DNA of 64,000 nt from Dicyema japonicum (GCA_011109175.1 RDEW01000005.1:1862324-1926323); one strand, 5' to 3'. Counted from the stretch's first letter, positions 33,240 to 45,074 are shown. A program made the numbers and translations. The notes: generated from the sequence alone by a model not told the origin.

Positions 33240-34110
33240 CTAACGTCTTAAATCCTCTCCGTCAGTTTCGACCATGATCCTCTGTTGCGCACTAGTTCTC
33301 TTAGGTAGTCCAGGTCGTCCGCCGAAGTTAGTCTCATACCAACAGCCGATAGGTCTTCGTTCAAAATAGTCGAAAGTGCCGTTCTTGGCCTTCCGCTGAA
33401 TCCGGGTCTGTGTGTGCGAAGTAGTTTTCCATTGCGACATTTACGGGGACCTGAACATTTAGACGTAACACGTGGTCAAAGAGGCTCCATATTGATTTGA
33501 AAATGTCATCTGACAGCACGCCGGATTTGCATTAATTATAAAGGTTTGCATTAGAGATCTTCATAGGCCAGTTGATCTTGATTACCGATTTGAGCTGAGC
33601 TCTGTGGAATGAGTCAAGATGGTCATTTCCCGTTTAGAGATTCCCAAGTCCCAGAGTTGTAGGTTAGCAACGGGATGACAAAAGCTTTGTATTTTCTACG
33701 TCTGGTGTTAAATCCTATCTTCTTGTTGTGGCTCCATATTGGCGATATTTTTTTTCAGTGCACTCATAGCAAGAATCTTCCTACGAGTAACAAGTACAGA
33801 ATCTCCTAGAAGCCAGCCAACATTCTTTTGCCTTATCTACGACTCGTCCGATCTCCGATCATATTACCTGTAAGCGTTATAAAATCCGTTTGTCGAGATT
33901 CACGGTTAAGAACATTTCGAAAATATGTGTGTGGGAATGCGCTGAGCATGTGCTGAAGTGTGTCCTCATAGACAAAATCCAGATCGTTCGCATAAATTAT
34001 CTCTTCATAGTTGTTTCCAATCAAGGCACTGAACTCTCTTAGTGCAGCTTCAAGGTAAACAATGAAGAGGATCGGAGATAGGGAGTCCCCATGTGGAACG
34101 CCACGTTATT
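33240..34110 (-). pseudogene. Non-LTR RT with DDL tail, broken
   Basis: From right to left: RGDSLSPILFIVYLEAALRE (34095-34035, palm), a catalytic box EEIIYANDLDFVYED in which the YADD signature reads YAND (about 33975), thumb traces to about 33550, and the DDL tail in which GFSGRPRTALSTILNEDL...SADDLDYLRELV...NRGSW can be read at about 33420-33260. It parallels the 6460-7620 copy in block order. Frameshifts and the altered active site show it is inactive. Confidence 0.8.
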
Positions 34111-34134
34111 TATTTATTTTTATTTAAATAAAAA

Positions 34135-34330
34135 ATAAATACACGTAAATTGGGGAAAAAACCCACACCTCTTCAAATCTTAATGAAAGGTGATCGTCGT
34201 AGATACAGGAAAGCCGTGGGTACTCTGGAGGAACACAAGAAAAACCTCTCGATCCTTCTGAGGTGTACCGGAATCACTTATTAGTTGGTTCACTCCTTCT
34301 TTCTTGGTGTTCCCTTCTCGAGGAACGTTA
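34135..34330 (+). repeat. Dispersed repeat D, copy 1
   Basis: A stretch containing ACACGTAAATTGGGGAAAAA, GGGTACTCTGGAGGAACACA and TTCACTCCTTCTTTCTTGGT matches 51690-51865 over about 180 bp in the same orientation. It ends at TTCCCTTCTCGAGG. No coding potential is shared in one frame and the class of repeat is unknown. A 98-codon minus-strand frame here is only its antisense. Confidence 0.7.
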
Positions 34331-34613
34331 ATCAAATTAATAAAAACGGAATGAGATTGAATATGTAAAATGAATGAAAATATTTCAAGGGAAGCTGAGG
34401 TCGAATCATAACCCGTCACCAACAAGTAAAATAGTTTCCTGGTTGAATGAAAAGATGGATAAATAGTAAAAGGCATGATTAATTATGCAACTATAATCAA
34501 CAATCAATATTTAAATATCATCTTATAATATTAATCCATAAATATAATTTAATTTTTTATAATAATTCAAATTTAAAACCAGTCTTTTCTTGTTGTTAAC
34601 TTATATTTTACCG

Positions 34614-37018
34614 ATGGAGTTAAACTACATACCAAATTTGTATGAATTATGCATTGATTTTATGCGGAGAAACTCTGAAATTAAATATTCAGAAGATCTA
34701 AGCAGAAAATCTCGCAGTATGATTTCATATTCGATCCAACACGACCTCGAATACCTCAAGGATGACATCCCAGAGCGTCTAAGTACCACTTTCAGACATT
34801 CCCTACAAATAAAGAAGCTTCCATTTACTCAAGCGATAATTTTCTCCTTAGAACTGACGGAAATACTAATTGACGTCAGAGACGTCCATTTGATGTGTCA
34901 GACTCTTTCCTATTTAACAACTATCAAACTTTTGGGGATAAAATCCTCTGAAAAGGACCCCATTTTCCCATTGCATGTGAACAGCGTTACCTCCTTTTCT
35001 CTTTTGAACTTTAACGATCCTGTTTTGCTAAACTCTCTTCTCATGAGCGGTTTCTTCAAATTAAAATGTCTGGAATTGTTTTTAGGGGACTTAACAAGAA
35101 GCAAAACTCCCGAATTCTTTTGTTATGCCCTTCCAAGCATAGATAGACTTGAAAAAATCAACTTTGACTGTGTTTTGATCCGCAATTTTGACGAATTTGC
35201 TTTCAATTTGGCTGATCCTCTTGCCATGAGGTTGTTGTTTGTATTTATGGTTGATCTTTCACTTACACAAACAGCAAAATGATATCTGGGTTTCAAATCG
35301 ACCTGTCTCCGTTCTTAACGGTCGCAACAAATCTTCAGTTTCTTGATATTTCGGGTTGCTCCTTCGACCATGACGTCCTGAGCAGGTAGTTAGGCCTATA
35401 ATATCTCTAGTTCGATTTTTCAGAGAAGATTAAAATTTCTGAACGTCTTCAACTGCCACAACGTGTTCGGCTTCAGCAAATTTAACGCAGTCTCGGTCAG
35501 TTTTTACACTAAATGTAGATCGGGGGTGTTGGTCACCTGGAGAATGTAATAAACGCTGTCTTCCACTTCGAAAACAGGGAAGAATTCATGTTCAGAGCCC
35601 TCAACTACATCCACAACTATCCTTTCCCCATTCGAAATGCACTTTACAAACGGTTTCTTAGGGTTATTCGCTGTGTATTATTTGTAGTTTATCTGCAAAT
35701 TACTAAGAAAACAAAATAACGAGATATTTCTCGAGATTTTAATGTAATTTAGTCAGTAAGTTCAGGGTCACTTTGAGTATGCGTCTGAGCTGCCAAACAA
35801 TCCCGGATTCTCACAAGAAGATGGTCTATAAAGCCATTTTGCCGATCATTAATAAGTTCTATAACAGCCAACAGATAGCAAACAGTTGTGGCTATATTCT
35901 ATTCCACATTGAACCCTGGAAGTTTCCCTTTTATGTATTTTCCTATTTTATTTCAGGTTCCCGGACTTTCTAGAATGTTCAAAGTGATCATGATGGCCAT
36001 GGTCTCCCATTCTTCATCAGCGCTGATCTTTAGTAGACTCAATAACCTGTTGAGTTATGCCATATGTGAGTGTTCTACTATCATAAAAACGTATTTGGGA
36101 CAGTCTGGATGTATTAACGTTGATTTGGTGGTAACTTTCAGCTTGCTCTCAGTTATTTGAAGAATGCAGTCGATTTCATGCGGAATTCTGGAACCCACAG
36201 TTTTGAGCCATGGTGGAGTTTCTTGTGGAATATTACTGGTTGGGAGATGACTGATTGTAGATGAGAGTGAAGAGAATGTAATGCTGGTTATCGAAAGTAG
36301 GGGACTCGACTTGGCTGTTAGTTGCTCCGAGGTTGTTTTACCAGTGATTCAGATTTGTTCCGGAAAAGATGATGTCATCCGCTCAATTGTGGGTACCATC
36401 GGGAATTTGGCGGAGGTTATGAAAGCCCGCAATATTATGGGAACTTTTGGGATGATTGGACATTTATTGTAATGTTTGGTGTGATTATAGTCAAAAAATA
36501 AACACCTTAGGTTACTCATTCGAGACCTCATATAATGCCTGTGGGGCCCTGTGTAACATTCTGAGTGACCCTGAGGATGTTTTGGATACTTATACTTACC
36601 CACGCTTTTATAACATGAACCCCCGTGACGCTATTTTGGATAAAATCAAACAATTGGTAGTGACGTGGCCTATTGGGATGTGGAGACACATAAACTACAG
36701 GTTACTTGTATTTAGTATTGTAAAGATCCTTAGCACCTATCGTGAGACTTCTGAACGAAGCATGTGACCAGAGAATTTGGCTTTGGTCTCTGTGGGCATG
36801 TGCCAACCTAACCTCATATGATCGTACTGATTATGATTACTCCTAGTAAACAAATATATGCCAATGTTGCTGTCCACAAACGCTTTGGAAACGATTGACC
36901 ATATTTGTAACACCCGTATGGTCGATATTCCAGAGTTTTACATTTTTGTTTGTTGTCTCAAACAGAATCACAAGGTTTTTGTTTTTTAATATTTTAGAAA
37001 TATTGCCTGCAAAATTAA
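34614..37018 (+). CDS. ZYG11/ZER1-type CUL2 substrate receptor (LRR plus armadillo-like repeats)
   Basis: From an ATG at 34614 (MELNYIPNLYELCIDFMRRN) a leucine-rich-repeat half runs through TNLQFLDISGCSFDHDVLSR and LKFLNVFNCHNVFGF. An armadillo-like half follows, with VFHFENREEFMFRALNYIHN, SYNACGALCNILSD, VVTWPIGMWRHINYR, IVRLLNEACDQRIWLWSLWA and CANLTSYDLNKYMPMLLSTN. The WP...YRS...LL...vqlWalWA.aNL pattern is typical of the ZYG11/ZER1 family, which recruits N-degron (Gly) substrates to CUL2 ubiquitin ligases. Introns placed include 35237-35274 (38 nt), 35496-35518 (23 nt), one of 25 nt near 36700 and 36824-36846 (23 nt). The N-terminal VHL box is weak. The 35650-36300 region has ambiguous splice choices. 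The gene ends 42 bp before CANT1 on the same strand. Confidence 0.82.
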
Positions 37019-37060
37019 TTTATTTGATTATATATTCTTTTTTCTTTAAAATTTAAATGT

Positions 37061-38122
37061 ATGAATATTGTTAGGCCGTGTATGCTAAGAAGTAGGCGAA
37101 ATAAGGTTTATCTGTTTCTTGTGTTTGCTGCTATTATTGCTGTATATATCTTCGTTAAATCAGGCGCTGAGGTTAGATACCTATCGTTTAAGATGGTGTC
37201 TGATTCTGATCTTGTGTCCGAGTTGGATTTTATATGCAGTGATTCTCTGGACGGAATTTTAACACACAATGTTAGGAGAAATCAATTTTCTATAAAATTT
37301 AATCGCAATACTGTAAAGTTGTGCTCAAAGAATATGATTAATAAACGTGGAATGGAGCTTTCTGAGTTAATTCACTATAAAGAGAAGATTCTTGCTATTG
37401 ACGACAAAACTGGAAACGTTTATGAAATTAGAGGGGAAAAAGTCATTCATTGGATTACCGTGTCCGGAGGAAACGGATTTTCCACATTTTGTTTGTCTTA
37501 AATGAGTTTTACCTGTTGTTTAGCATTCAAAGGAGAGTGGGCTACGGAAAAGGACGGAATGATCTATTTTGGAGCAATTGGGAAGCCCTACACTGACGCT
37601 AATGGAAAGATCCTTCATTATGACCCGCTTTGGATAAAAATTGTCAATGAACGTGGTCACGTGTCTCACGTGAATTGGGAGATGCAATATAATGCAATAG
37701 AAAACGCTTTAAATGTCAAGGATCCGGGTTTTTGGTTTATTTTATTATAAGGGTTTATTGTCCACGAAGCTGTGATATGGAGTGAGGTACATCAACGGTG
37801 GTTTTTTTTCCCGCGATTTGTAAGCTCGGAAATGTATTCAAAGACGAGTGAGGCCAATTCGGGGCAGAATTTGATGATTATTGTGAATGATAACTTTACT
37901 GACATAAAAATCATCCACGTGGGTGTGAGAAATATGTCAAGGGGTTTTTCTTCCGTTAGGTTTATCCCTGGGACGAAGGATAGACTTTTAATGGGAATCA
38001 AGACGTTTGAGTTGGATGAGGACCGAGCTTCTTATACTCTTGTTTTTGACATGCACGGGTATGTCGTCCTTCCCGAGACTAAATTTTCTGATTTAAAATT
38101 TGAGGGATTCGATTTTGTTTAA
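37061..38122 (+). CDS. CANT1: Calcium-activated nucleotidase 1 (apyrase family)
   Basis: Three exons, split by introns 37491-37523 (33 nt) and 37728-37751 (24 nt), give about 334 residues. An N-terminal signal-anchor (LFLVFAAIIAVYIFV, residues about 20-34) precedes the beta-propeller: GMELSELIHYKEKILAIDDK, TGNVYEIRGEKVIHWI, FKGEWATEKDGMIYFGAIGK, WFFFPRFVSSEMYS, GFSSVRFIPGTKDR and the C-terminus PETKFSDLKFEGFDFV. These match CANT1 along its whole length. The family hydrolyses UDP and GDP in the ER/Golgi in a Ca2+-dependent way, supporting glycosylation. The N-terminal lumenal region before the propeller is shorter than in vertebrates. Start at 37061 is preferred because the ATG four bases upstream is in a closed frame. 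The 42-bp gap from the upstream gene hints at joint transcription. Confidence 0.95.
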
Positions 38123-38229
38123 TCCATTTTTTTCATAACTTTTGTTTTTTTAGGAGTACAGGAATGTCCTCCAAATTTATTGCCAGAGGATCGCATGGTT
38201 AGAAAGAAAGACTTCAGCTAAATAAATGA

Positions 38230-38405
38230 TCTCAGTTCTCATGGTCGAATGAGACGTATCCTTCCATCCAGATTCACCATTGTGGGAACTCTTCCATTTG
38301 AGTAAGGAAAAGAGGGATCATGCTTGGATGCCGACCAGGTACTGATGGTCTCCTCTGACAGTTGGATCACATAACACCTCTTAGGAATTAAAGAATGTAA
38401 AGACC
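38230..38405 (-). repeat. SINE-1 copy
   Basis: The minus-strand reading has AAGAGGTGTTATGTGATCCA, CTGGTCGGCATCCAAGCATG and AGAGTTCCCACAATGGTGAA. The last block, ahead of CTGGATGGAAGG, also occurs in the 45075-45250 copy and defines the 3' part of the family. It begins about 110 bp after the CANT1 stop. Confidence 0.75.
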
Positions 38406-38642
38406 AAAAAATATGGACATGGGGAACTGAAAATGCTCTGATAAATTACATTTTTTCCGTTGCTAGTATTGGAGGTCACCTGTCTCACCACTCTCTTAGT
38501 TGATCTTTATGAACATTGTGAGAGGTAAACCACATGAATTATGTCATAGGGGATAAGTAGTTACTTAGTGTCTTAATGAATAATAATAAGAAAAAATCCT
38601 GTTTCTCATGAGAGTCATCCATTTTACAATTTGTGATCCCCA

Positions 38643-38864
38643 AGTCAATTGATCGATAAGCCAATTTTTGTTTGTCTTTGTTGTACATGAAAATTCAATA
38701 GAGAATTTTGTAGTTGAATAAGCGGAAAATCGATTTGTTTCTTAAAGAAATTGGGACGCATAGCTACACTAAAAAGCCACGACGCACGTGAGACTCGGTT
38801 GCTTATCCAGGTGATTTCTGTTGTAGTCGTGAGAGGCAACGTAGATTATGCCGGCGGTGATCAT
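38643..38864 (-). CDS. Possible small two-exon gene, unrecognised
   Basis: From an ATG at 38862-38864 the minus strand reads MITAGIIYVASHDYNRNHLD and on to KQPSL. A GT...AG intron of either 19 or 43 nt leads in phase to an open stretch KKQIDFPLIQLQNSLLNFHV and a stop near 38643. The protein would have 58-67 residues. No family recognised; a 19-nt intron would be the shortest in the window, which makes the model doubtful. Confidence 0.3.
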
Positions 38865-38983
38865 TTTTGATTAATTTTTGTGTTTTTGAAAAATATTTAA
38901 TTATGTTAAATAGATAAATCAATAATTAATTAGGCTGATTTGTGATAAGTGATCCGATACGGTTCAGAGAATAGTGGTCTGCT

Positions 38984-39304
38984 TTATTTGACTCCTGATG
39001 CATACTCGGGGACTGTCTCAAAGATGAACTGACCACCGATACATTCATATTTCTTCTTTAGCGTCTTAACCTTTTCCGAAGCAGAGCCGGGGTTAGTTGC
39101 ACTGATTGCAAGGTTGGAGGGAGATAGGCTATCCACACAAATGGCCACCACTTTACCATGAGAAGAGAGTTTTCCGTCAGCCCTTTTGTTGGCTGGACCA
39201 GTCTGAGAGTCTGGACAGGGAGTAGGCTGATCATAAATTATCAAAAATACATAGTTTAACCAACAATTTATTTTAACAAGCATGACATCATCACCAAAAG
39301 TCAA
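38984..39304 (-). CDS. Unrecognised small gene
   Basis: A 106-codon open frame begins MTFGDDVMLVKIN and ends FIFETVPEYASGVK. A GT...AG intron of 38 nt could remove CWLNYVFLIIYDQ in phase, giving a basic soluble protein of about 90 residues (KVVAICVDSLSPSNLAISAT near the middle). The alternation of hydrophobic and polar residues suggests a compact alpha/beta domain. I do not recognise it. Its start overlaps the start of a plus-strand frame at 39282. Confidence 0.45.
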   Translation of the reverse strand: MTFGDDVMLVKINCWLNYVFLIIYDQPTPCPDSQTGPANKRADGKLSSHGKVVAICVDSLSPSNLAISATNPGSASEKVKTLKKKYECIGGQFIFETVPEYASGVK

Positions 39305-39551
39305 ACAAATAATTCGAATATCTTATCCCTCATTAAAAAAGTCATTTGTAAATTATGAATATCTGATGGAAAAGCTAAAAGGCACCTGCTGGGAGCTTAG
39401 CCAGAAGCCTCTAAAAGCATCAAGGATTAACCGCTTAAGTGAAAAGTTCTGTAAAGTGAATTTGGATTTACTGAACGTGATGGTTCTGTTCCTGAAGAGA
39501 TCAGGTTGCCAAGACCTCAGGAATGGTAAACTTCTGAAGAAGATATCATAA
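39282..39551 (+). CDS. Unrecognised helical ORF, head-to-head with the previous gene
   Basis: An 89-codon frame from MTSSPKVKQIIRISYPSLKK to GCQDLRNGKLLKKIS, Lys- and Leu-rich, without introns. Its first codons overlap the first codons of the minus-strand gene ending at 39304. Either one start is further downstream (the minus gene has an inner ATG at 39282) or only one is a gene. Decayed LINE sequence starts about 100 bp downstream. Confidence 0.4.
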   Translation: MTSSPKVKQIIRISYPSLKKSFVNYEYLMEKLKGTCWELSQKPLKASRINRLSEKFCKVNLDLLNVMVLFLKRSGCQDLRNGKLLKKIS

Positions 39552-39639
39552 AGTCTTGATGAGAGTCTTTACATCTGACAATCACTTCTGGAGTTTTTTA
39601 ATCTGTCTGCTAATATGCTGACATAGCAATTGCTCTTCA

Positions 39640-41490
39640 TAATATTGGCAGCGACCACATCCCACAACTATCACCCGTAAATATGAGGACGGATAGAAAG
39701 CCTGGAGTCTTTGTCGGTTACGACACGAGAAACCTAAATTGGGCTCACTATCGGATGTTCGTTGTCAAGGAATTATGTTGAGCCCGAAACTCCATGGAAA
39801 TTGATTTAGTGAGCATCAAATTACAAATCTGATCATAAATTACCCGGAAAGCTTTGCCAGAAAAATATACTCAAGAAACGACGATGTTGTTACATTTCCA
39901 AGGCACATCCAAAATGTGATGAAAAAATAATCTAAGGACTAAATTAACAAGGTGCGTAAATCCACAGAATCACTTCGCTTGTTTTACAGAGTCAGCGAAC
40001 TACAAAAGTAATGCCGGATTAAAGGATGAAATGAAACCAAGTGGAACTGTCAACAACGAATACTAAAAAGCTCAATCCTTTTTTCTGGAAGGTATTCCGA
40101 AATCAATCGCAAGCTAGATTGTGCCCAAGAGACCGGATGACTCCTACTTCGAGGAAAGGGTATCCCTCATTTTAAGACACAACTTAAAAAGACATTGAAA
40201 TCGATGATGGTTTCATCAATGTGAGACCTTGTGAACTGTGTCGGAGCAAAAGCATCCATCTATCTAGCAGAAGTGAAAATTGCCATGGGAACTGTCAAAA
40301 ATATAGCATTCCATGAAAGTCAGGATGTTCACAGAAGACTCGGAAATTCTATTCAAAGTCCTCAGGAATATTTTCAATGCAAGTCTGAAGATTGGAAATG
40401 TTCCACAAAAGTGGAAGAAACAAAATGTACGAATGGTAGCGAAGGCAGGAAACCGTAGAAGGATACAATGAGCTACGTCTGATAAACCTAAAATTTTTTT
40501 TGCCTGAGACTTTCAAATATGCTGGAAGAAAACGAATATTAAAGAAAACATCAATTTGGCTTTTGTCCAGGTCTATCCTCCAGTGATTGCCTATCTCATA
40601 TCAGCTCCAGCTAGCCAGGGCCACAGAAACTCCAACTGTTTTTTTTGAATGTCATATGTCTCAAATGCCTTTGATAGTACTCAATCAACTATCTCAGATA
40701 GGAAGCCCGAAAGAACTGGTAGATTGAATCAAATAGTACCTAAAAGGTAGAAACTCTAATGTTAAATACGGACGTTACCTTCCAAATGTGATATTATTGA
40801 AAAATGAGTCACACAAGAATGAGTCCCCATTTTGACCCTCTGCTATTCAAAGTGATGATGGCAAGTTTTCCGTTTCTGTGGTCACCGGGTACAAGATCTC
40901 TGATGCATGAAGATGATATACTACTTTTGAACTTGGAGAGGAGAATAAATGTATATATGATGAAGATAAGAAACTGATCCGGTCTCCAAGGATTAAAGCT
41001 ATCGGAAGAAAAATCAAATGCTATAGTTTTTTGGACGCAACAAAAATGGTCGTCACTGTAAAGTCAAAACTATAGAATCCTTTAAATATCTCGGTACTGT
41101 ATTTAAAAAACAAGGTATATAATAGGGAAACAACAGGCGACTCTATCTATGCGAAGATGAAGCCTGAAGCGGAGACGTTTTTATTTATTTTCTCGCTTAC
41201 AATCATTTCTTCAGTCTTCTATGTACTTGAGGAATGTTACATCACTAGACACAAAAAACGTGTTTATCTTGCTTCTGTAAAAATCTAGAAGAGCAAGGAT
41301 TAAGATTATTCTGGCAAGCGATTCAACGGAACCCTTAATGGAGGTGAAGATCGGCAATTAACGTCAATCATAGAAGTAGTAGAGAAAAGAATTAAACGTT
41401 TTAGGAAGAAATGATCCTTGACTTTACATCCCAGCGAAAAATGAAATACATGAGGGATGATGTCGAAGGAGGAGAGTCAAAACGGCAGAT
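39640..41490 (+). mobile_element. Non-LTR retrotransposon remnant (endonuclease end, RT)
   Basis: Traces in order on the plus strand: a linker region (about 39900-40200); the RT entry reading VLRNIFNASLKIGNVPQKWK...NVRMVAKAGNRRR (about 40340-40455), close to ILFNASIKCGQIPEWWKNSI-type sequence in the 28430-30905 element; a QFGFCPG-like box near 40555; a palm reading DMSNAFDST-like near 40660; MHEDDILLLNLE, a decayed YADD box, near 40905; and a KYLGTVFKKQ thumb near 41090. Stops are frequent. Same lineage as the 28430-30905 copy. Confidence 0.75.
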
Positions 41491-41830
41491 TGTGTTATAA
41501 GGATCTTCAACAAAATACCCCCTTTACATTCCTTTTTGGTAATAAAATTTGTTAAGCGTTAAAAAAGACATTAAGTGCGTTATAGCTATAATTTAGCACA
41601 CCAAGCCTACGTTATCAGCTCAGCCTTCCTATCAATGAAAAACCCTTACCAAGTAGCATGTGGGGAAACTAACCCAAAACAAATTTCTGTAGCATGACAT
41701 ATCAGCCTCTAATTCATCCGGTACTATAGTCGACCATCATAATTGTATTTATTTAAATTAAATTTGATTTTAATGTATTTATTTAAATGAATAATATTAC
41801 TAATTAAATATATTTATTTCAAATTATTAA
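41490..41830. other. AT-rich spacer upstream of DNAJC25
   Basis: No gene or repeat recognised. The last 100 bp, with long A/T runs, presumably hold the promoter and short 5' UTR of the DNAJC25 gene; no specific element can be named. Confidence 0.4.
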
Positions 41831-41841
41831 TTTATTATTAG

Positions 41842-42858
41842 ATGATAAAGATTGTTCTTTTTAGTTGTCTTTTGTGTAGTACAAAATTAAATAATTTATA
41901 TTGTGGAGAATATAATTGCTATGAAGGTTATCAGTATATTCAATTGTAGTGCTAAATGTGTCTCAGAATGCCACCAAGATGGAAATATCAAGAGCATATA
42001 GAAAACAGGCCGCCATCTACCATCCCGACAGGCAGATGACTGTAAATATTCTCTCTATTAAAGGAAAAATGTGATAAATTTCGTGTGATTGCTGCTGCTT
42101 ACGAAGTATTTGTAGTAAACCAATTATAGGTGTTGAAGAATGATGATTTAAGAAGGGACTATGACTACATGCTGTCTCACCCATGTTCATTGATTTTACT
42201 ATTATAGCTGAGATTTACGTCAATTACTTTAAATATTACAAAACACGTGCCTCCCCCAAAGTAGATATTAGAGTGGTCGTGGTAAGCCTGGTAGTAGTAT
42301 TCTCTGCTATTCAGGTATTATTGTATGTAATTATAGTATTACTCCTTGAGACTCAACCGGAGAACTTCCATGACGAAGGCTCTCGCGAATCCATATTTTA
42401 GAGCAAAAATAGTGGAAGTGATAATGTCAACGAGTAAGGAGAGAAGAGAGTACAGTGATGAGGAGTTGATGGGTTTTATGACGTCAAAGTTTATGTTTGT
42501 TAGTTTACAGTAGTCGAGGATATGGGCTAAGTCACTTGCTTGTATTTCAAATTATTAGTATGCCATGGAATGCTATGTCGTATTGTGTATGGAAAGCGCG
42601 GTGGATATTCAATTACAGTATTTTGAATAAACAGTTGAGAAGAGAGGATAAGCTGTATTTGGTTAAGAAATATCTCAAGTGTGATGAAATGTTGTGGAAT
42701 GTTTGTTTGTGTTAATAATATAGTTTATCACTGCTAAACAGAAGGATCAATTTATTAAGGAGGAGCTGTGGATTAAAGATAATTTTAATGTTTTAGTATC
42801 CATTATCTTGTAGAAGTGGATTAAGGGAGGATTGAGGGGATATTGTAGAAGAAGGTGA
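41842..42858 (+). CDS. DNAJC25: DNAJC25-type ER membrane J protein
   Basis: The start at 41842 gives a signal peptide (MIKIVLFSCLLCS), then YCGEYNCYEVLNVSQNATKM and SRAYRKQAAIYHPDRQMT: a J domain with the HPD motif intact, continuing to FRVIAAAYEVLKNDDLRRDY and DYMLSHP. Then come EIYVNYFKYYKTRASPKVDI and a membrane helix (RVVVVSLVVVFSAIQ), matching the family's 'YY..Y..r.aPKVDvRvV' block, a charged stretch, and LLVFQII.MPWNAMSYCVWK with ARWIFNY, as in the second membrane segment. The TGA is at 42856. Introns include 41927-41949 (23 nt) and others of 22-24 nt. J proteins stimulate Hsp70 ATPase; DNAJC25 is an ER-membrane member of poorly defined role. The last exon is weakly conserved. Confidence 0.92.
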
Positions 42859-42984
42859 TTAATTATTGATAATATAAATTTATCATTTATTGTCGCATAG
42901 CATGAGAACCCTGGTCAATCTGTGGGTCAGGGTTCATAGTTCAAACTTTTTTTAACTTTAAATTTTTATTAAAAACAAAAAAAT

Positions 42985-43125
42985 TAACGAAGGTCATACA
43001 GCGGCTGCCCTGATGTGTGGCTATTCCCCATTAGAATGGAAAGCCAGATTCGCTGTTTGTGCAGAAATCTGATTCCTTAGACGACTCAAGAATTCCAGCG
43101 TCGCAGGCGCAAGGGACCAAGCTCA
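42985..43125 (-). pseudogene. 3' end fragment of the RT-nuclease element
   Basis: The stretch GTGTGGCTATTCCCC...AGATTCGCT and ACGACTCAAGAATTCCAGCG then TCGCAGGCGCAAGGGA matches 4700-4850 almost base for base. It is a fragment of the nuclease-domain end, separated from the next fragment by about 650 bp of AT-rich sequence (43130-43780) in which I recognise nothing. Confidence 0.75.
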
Positions 43126-43779
43126 AACTTACCACTCAAAATCAATCATAAATTAAACTGGAAGGCACCAAAGGGTATAGCAACCATTACCCAACGAATT
43201 GAACAATAACCACACACCTACACGAGGAAGTTAATGAGAGTATTTACCAAACTTTGAAAAAACCTCTTCAGACAGAATTTATTAGCAATCAAACTAAATA
43301 GTAATTTAAGTGGAATAGTGCGCAATACTATAGTGCTTAATACCTTGGTACGAAATACTTTCATAAGCAGTTCCACGTATAAAACTACCAGTTTAAAACT
43401 GTCGTCAAATAATAATCCCGTTAGCAAAGCTCACGTAAAATCGTCAACCTATATTCTCAAACTGTTAAAGAACCAAACATTGACAGTAATCTTTCTGTGA
43501 ACCATACTATTCAAAAGAGTAATTACAAAGTTAAGTCTGAAGTCCATGAAGTTATGTCGGAGACAGTAGGACGTGTGGTGAAAATGGAAGAGGGTGGACG
43601 TAATTCTCCACCTATATTCGGAAGCGGAAGCCTGTAATGGAATTTTAGGAATGGATCTGATCGGCACAAGCAGACATTCTACATTGGGTTTTTTTCTTGA
43701 ATTAATTAGTTATGGCTATTTAGCTGGGTATCAAAAATTGTAAGCCTGGGGTTAATGAAATTGCGACCGAAACTCTCTC

Positions 43780-44800
43780 GAATAACCAGTGACGCTCACA
43801 AAGATCACTTGAACTCGTAGAAATCTAACTAAGTCGACTCAGAAATCCAAGCGTCGAAGGCAATGTCATCTGAAGTCTCCACAGCAAGAGAAGCAAACAT
43901 CATTTCATTGGATTCGTCAGCATACTTTTTCCATCATTCCTACATAAACCGACAGGTTCGAGCAGAGGCGGATAATCGCCTGACAACTTCGTTAGGGTGT
44001 CTGGGATACCTTCCAGCACTGTCCCACAGGCGAATGCATGTAGAACAGTCGTCGATCTGGTTACCGCATTGGCACGTTTATGAAATACAAATCTTAAGTC
44101 CAAAATCTAATGAGTCTCCAATTCTAACGGAATTGTCGTTTAATAACGTTCCTAGTGCTCTGCTTGGGATGGCGTTGAGCCAGACGTCGATTCAAGGAGA
44201 AGCTCCAGACGAGAAACAGGCACGGTGGTGCTGGTTCGATGACTTTAAGAGATTTTCGAACAACTAAAAAATAACATCGTCCCGACTACGCTGATAATCT
44301 TGTGATGAAGGGAAGGACGAATAAGACGGTTCCAAGTCTTCCGTACGTAGCAGACGTCCAAGTCGATCGAAAATTCAAGAAGGGAGTATAGCATCTTCAT
44401 GACCAATAAATCTGAAGTCACTAGTGAAGAAAGATGCGCGAAAAGAGAAACATCTTCTTCATCGTAAGAAAGATGTGCGGGAAGCGGTCTGGCTGAGGCA
44501 ACGAATTGGGATTGTAGTTGTCCGTGGAAACGCTTACTCCGTAATGTCAGCAGCTGCTCTCCCCCGTTATTGTTAATAAATAATATTTTATTGTTAAATA
44601 AAACGTGTTTACTGTGTAACCTATTTCCAAGAAACTTCATCAAAATAAGCATTGCATATATGTCTGGCTGCTGAACGAAAAATACCGTGAATACGTCTGA
44701 GTTGGTTATGCTGGCTAAAATAGGGAGATGTCCTGAGGATATAATATAAACTATCAAATACAGTTTTGAAGAATTAATATGAGAGTTCAAGATGCGTTTC
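43780..44800 (-). pseudogene. RT-nuclease element, second copy
   Basis: Antisense similarity to 4810-5480 is clear: for example TGGGATGGCGTTGAGCCAGA here against the matching GGGAATGGCGTTGAGCCAGG there, and the shared Cys cluster CRCGN in minus-strand frames around 44070. Readings such as LLEPVGLCRNDGKS (about 43955-43915) correspond to LESVGLCRRDGKRPDGM in the first copy. It extends further 5' than the first copy only in decayed form (44300-44790). Confidence 0.75.
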
Positions 44801-45074
44801 TATAACAAAGCCATATCATGCAGATGTGATGACTTACAATATTGACATTTCATCGTGAAAGCTCAAGGAAATTCTCCTATCAATACCATATAGGACATGT
44901 GTCAGCAAGTTAATTTAAGATAAAAAACAAAAAACCAACTTTCTTTAGCTTATTGAAAACCTGATGTAGTTATATTAAAACTAACAAAATTGAAAAATTT
45001 TCTTTTAGCCTCAATATTTTTTATTAACCCCCTGAATATACCCGAAAGAGGTTTTATCCATTTACCATGGACGC

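Noticed and set aside
34180-34476. 98-codon minus-strand gene with hydrophobic stretch
   Set aside because: It is antisense of repeat D; the second copy of that repeat does not keep the frame.
44245-44790. 181-codon minus-strand gene
   Set aside because: Adjoins and partly overlaps the second RT-nuclease copy in the same orientation and shows decayed traces of its upstream part; no independent domain.
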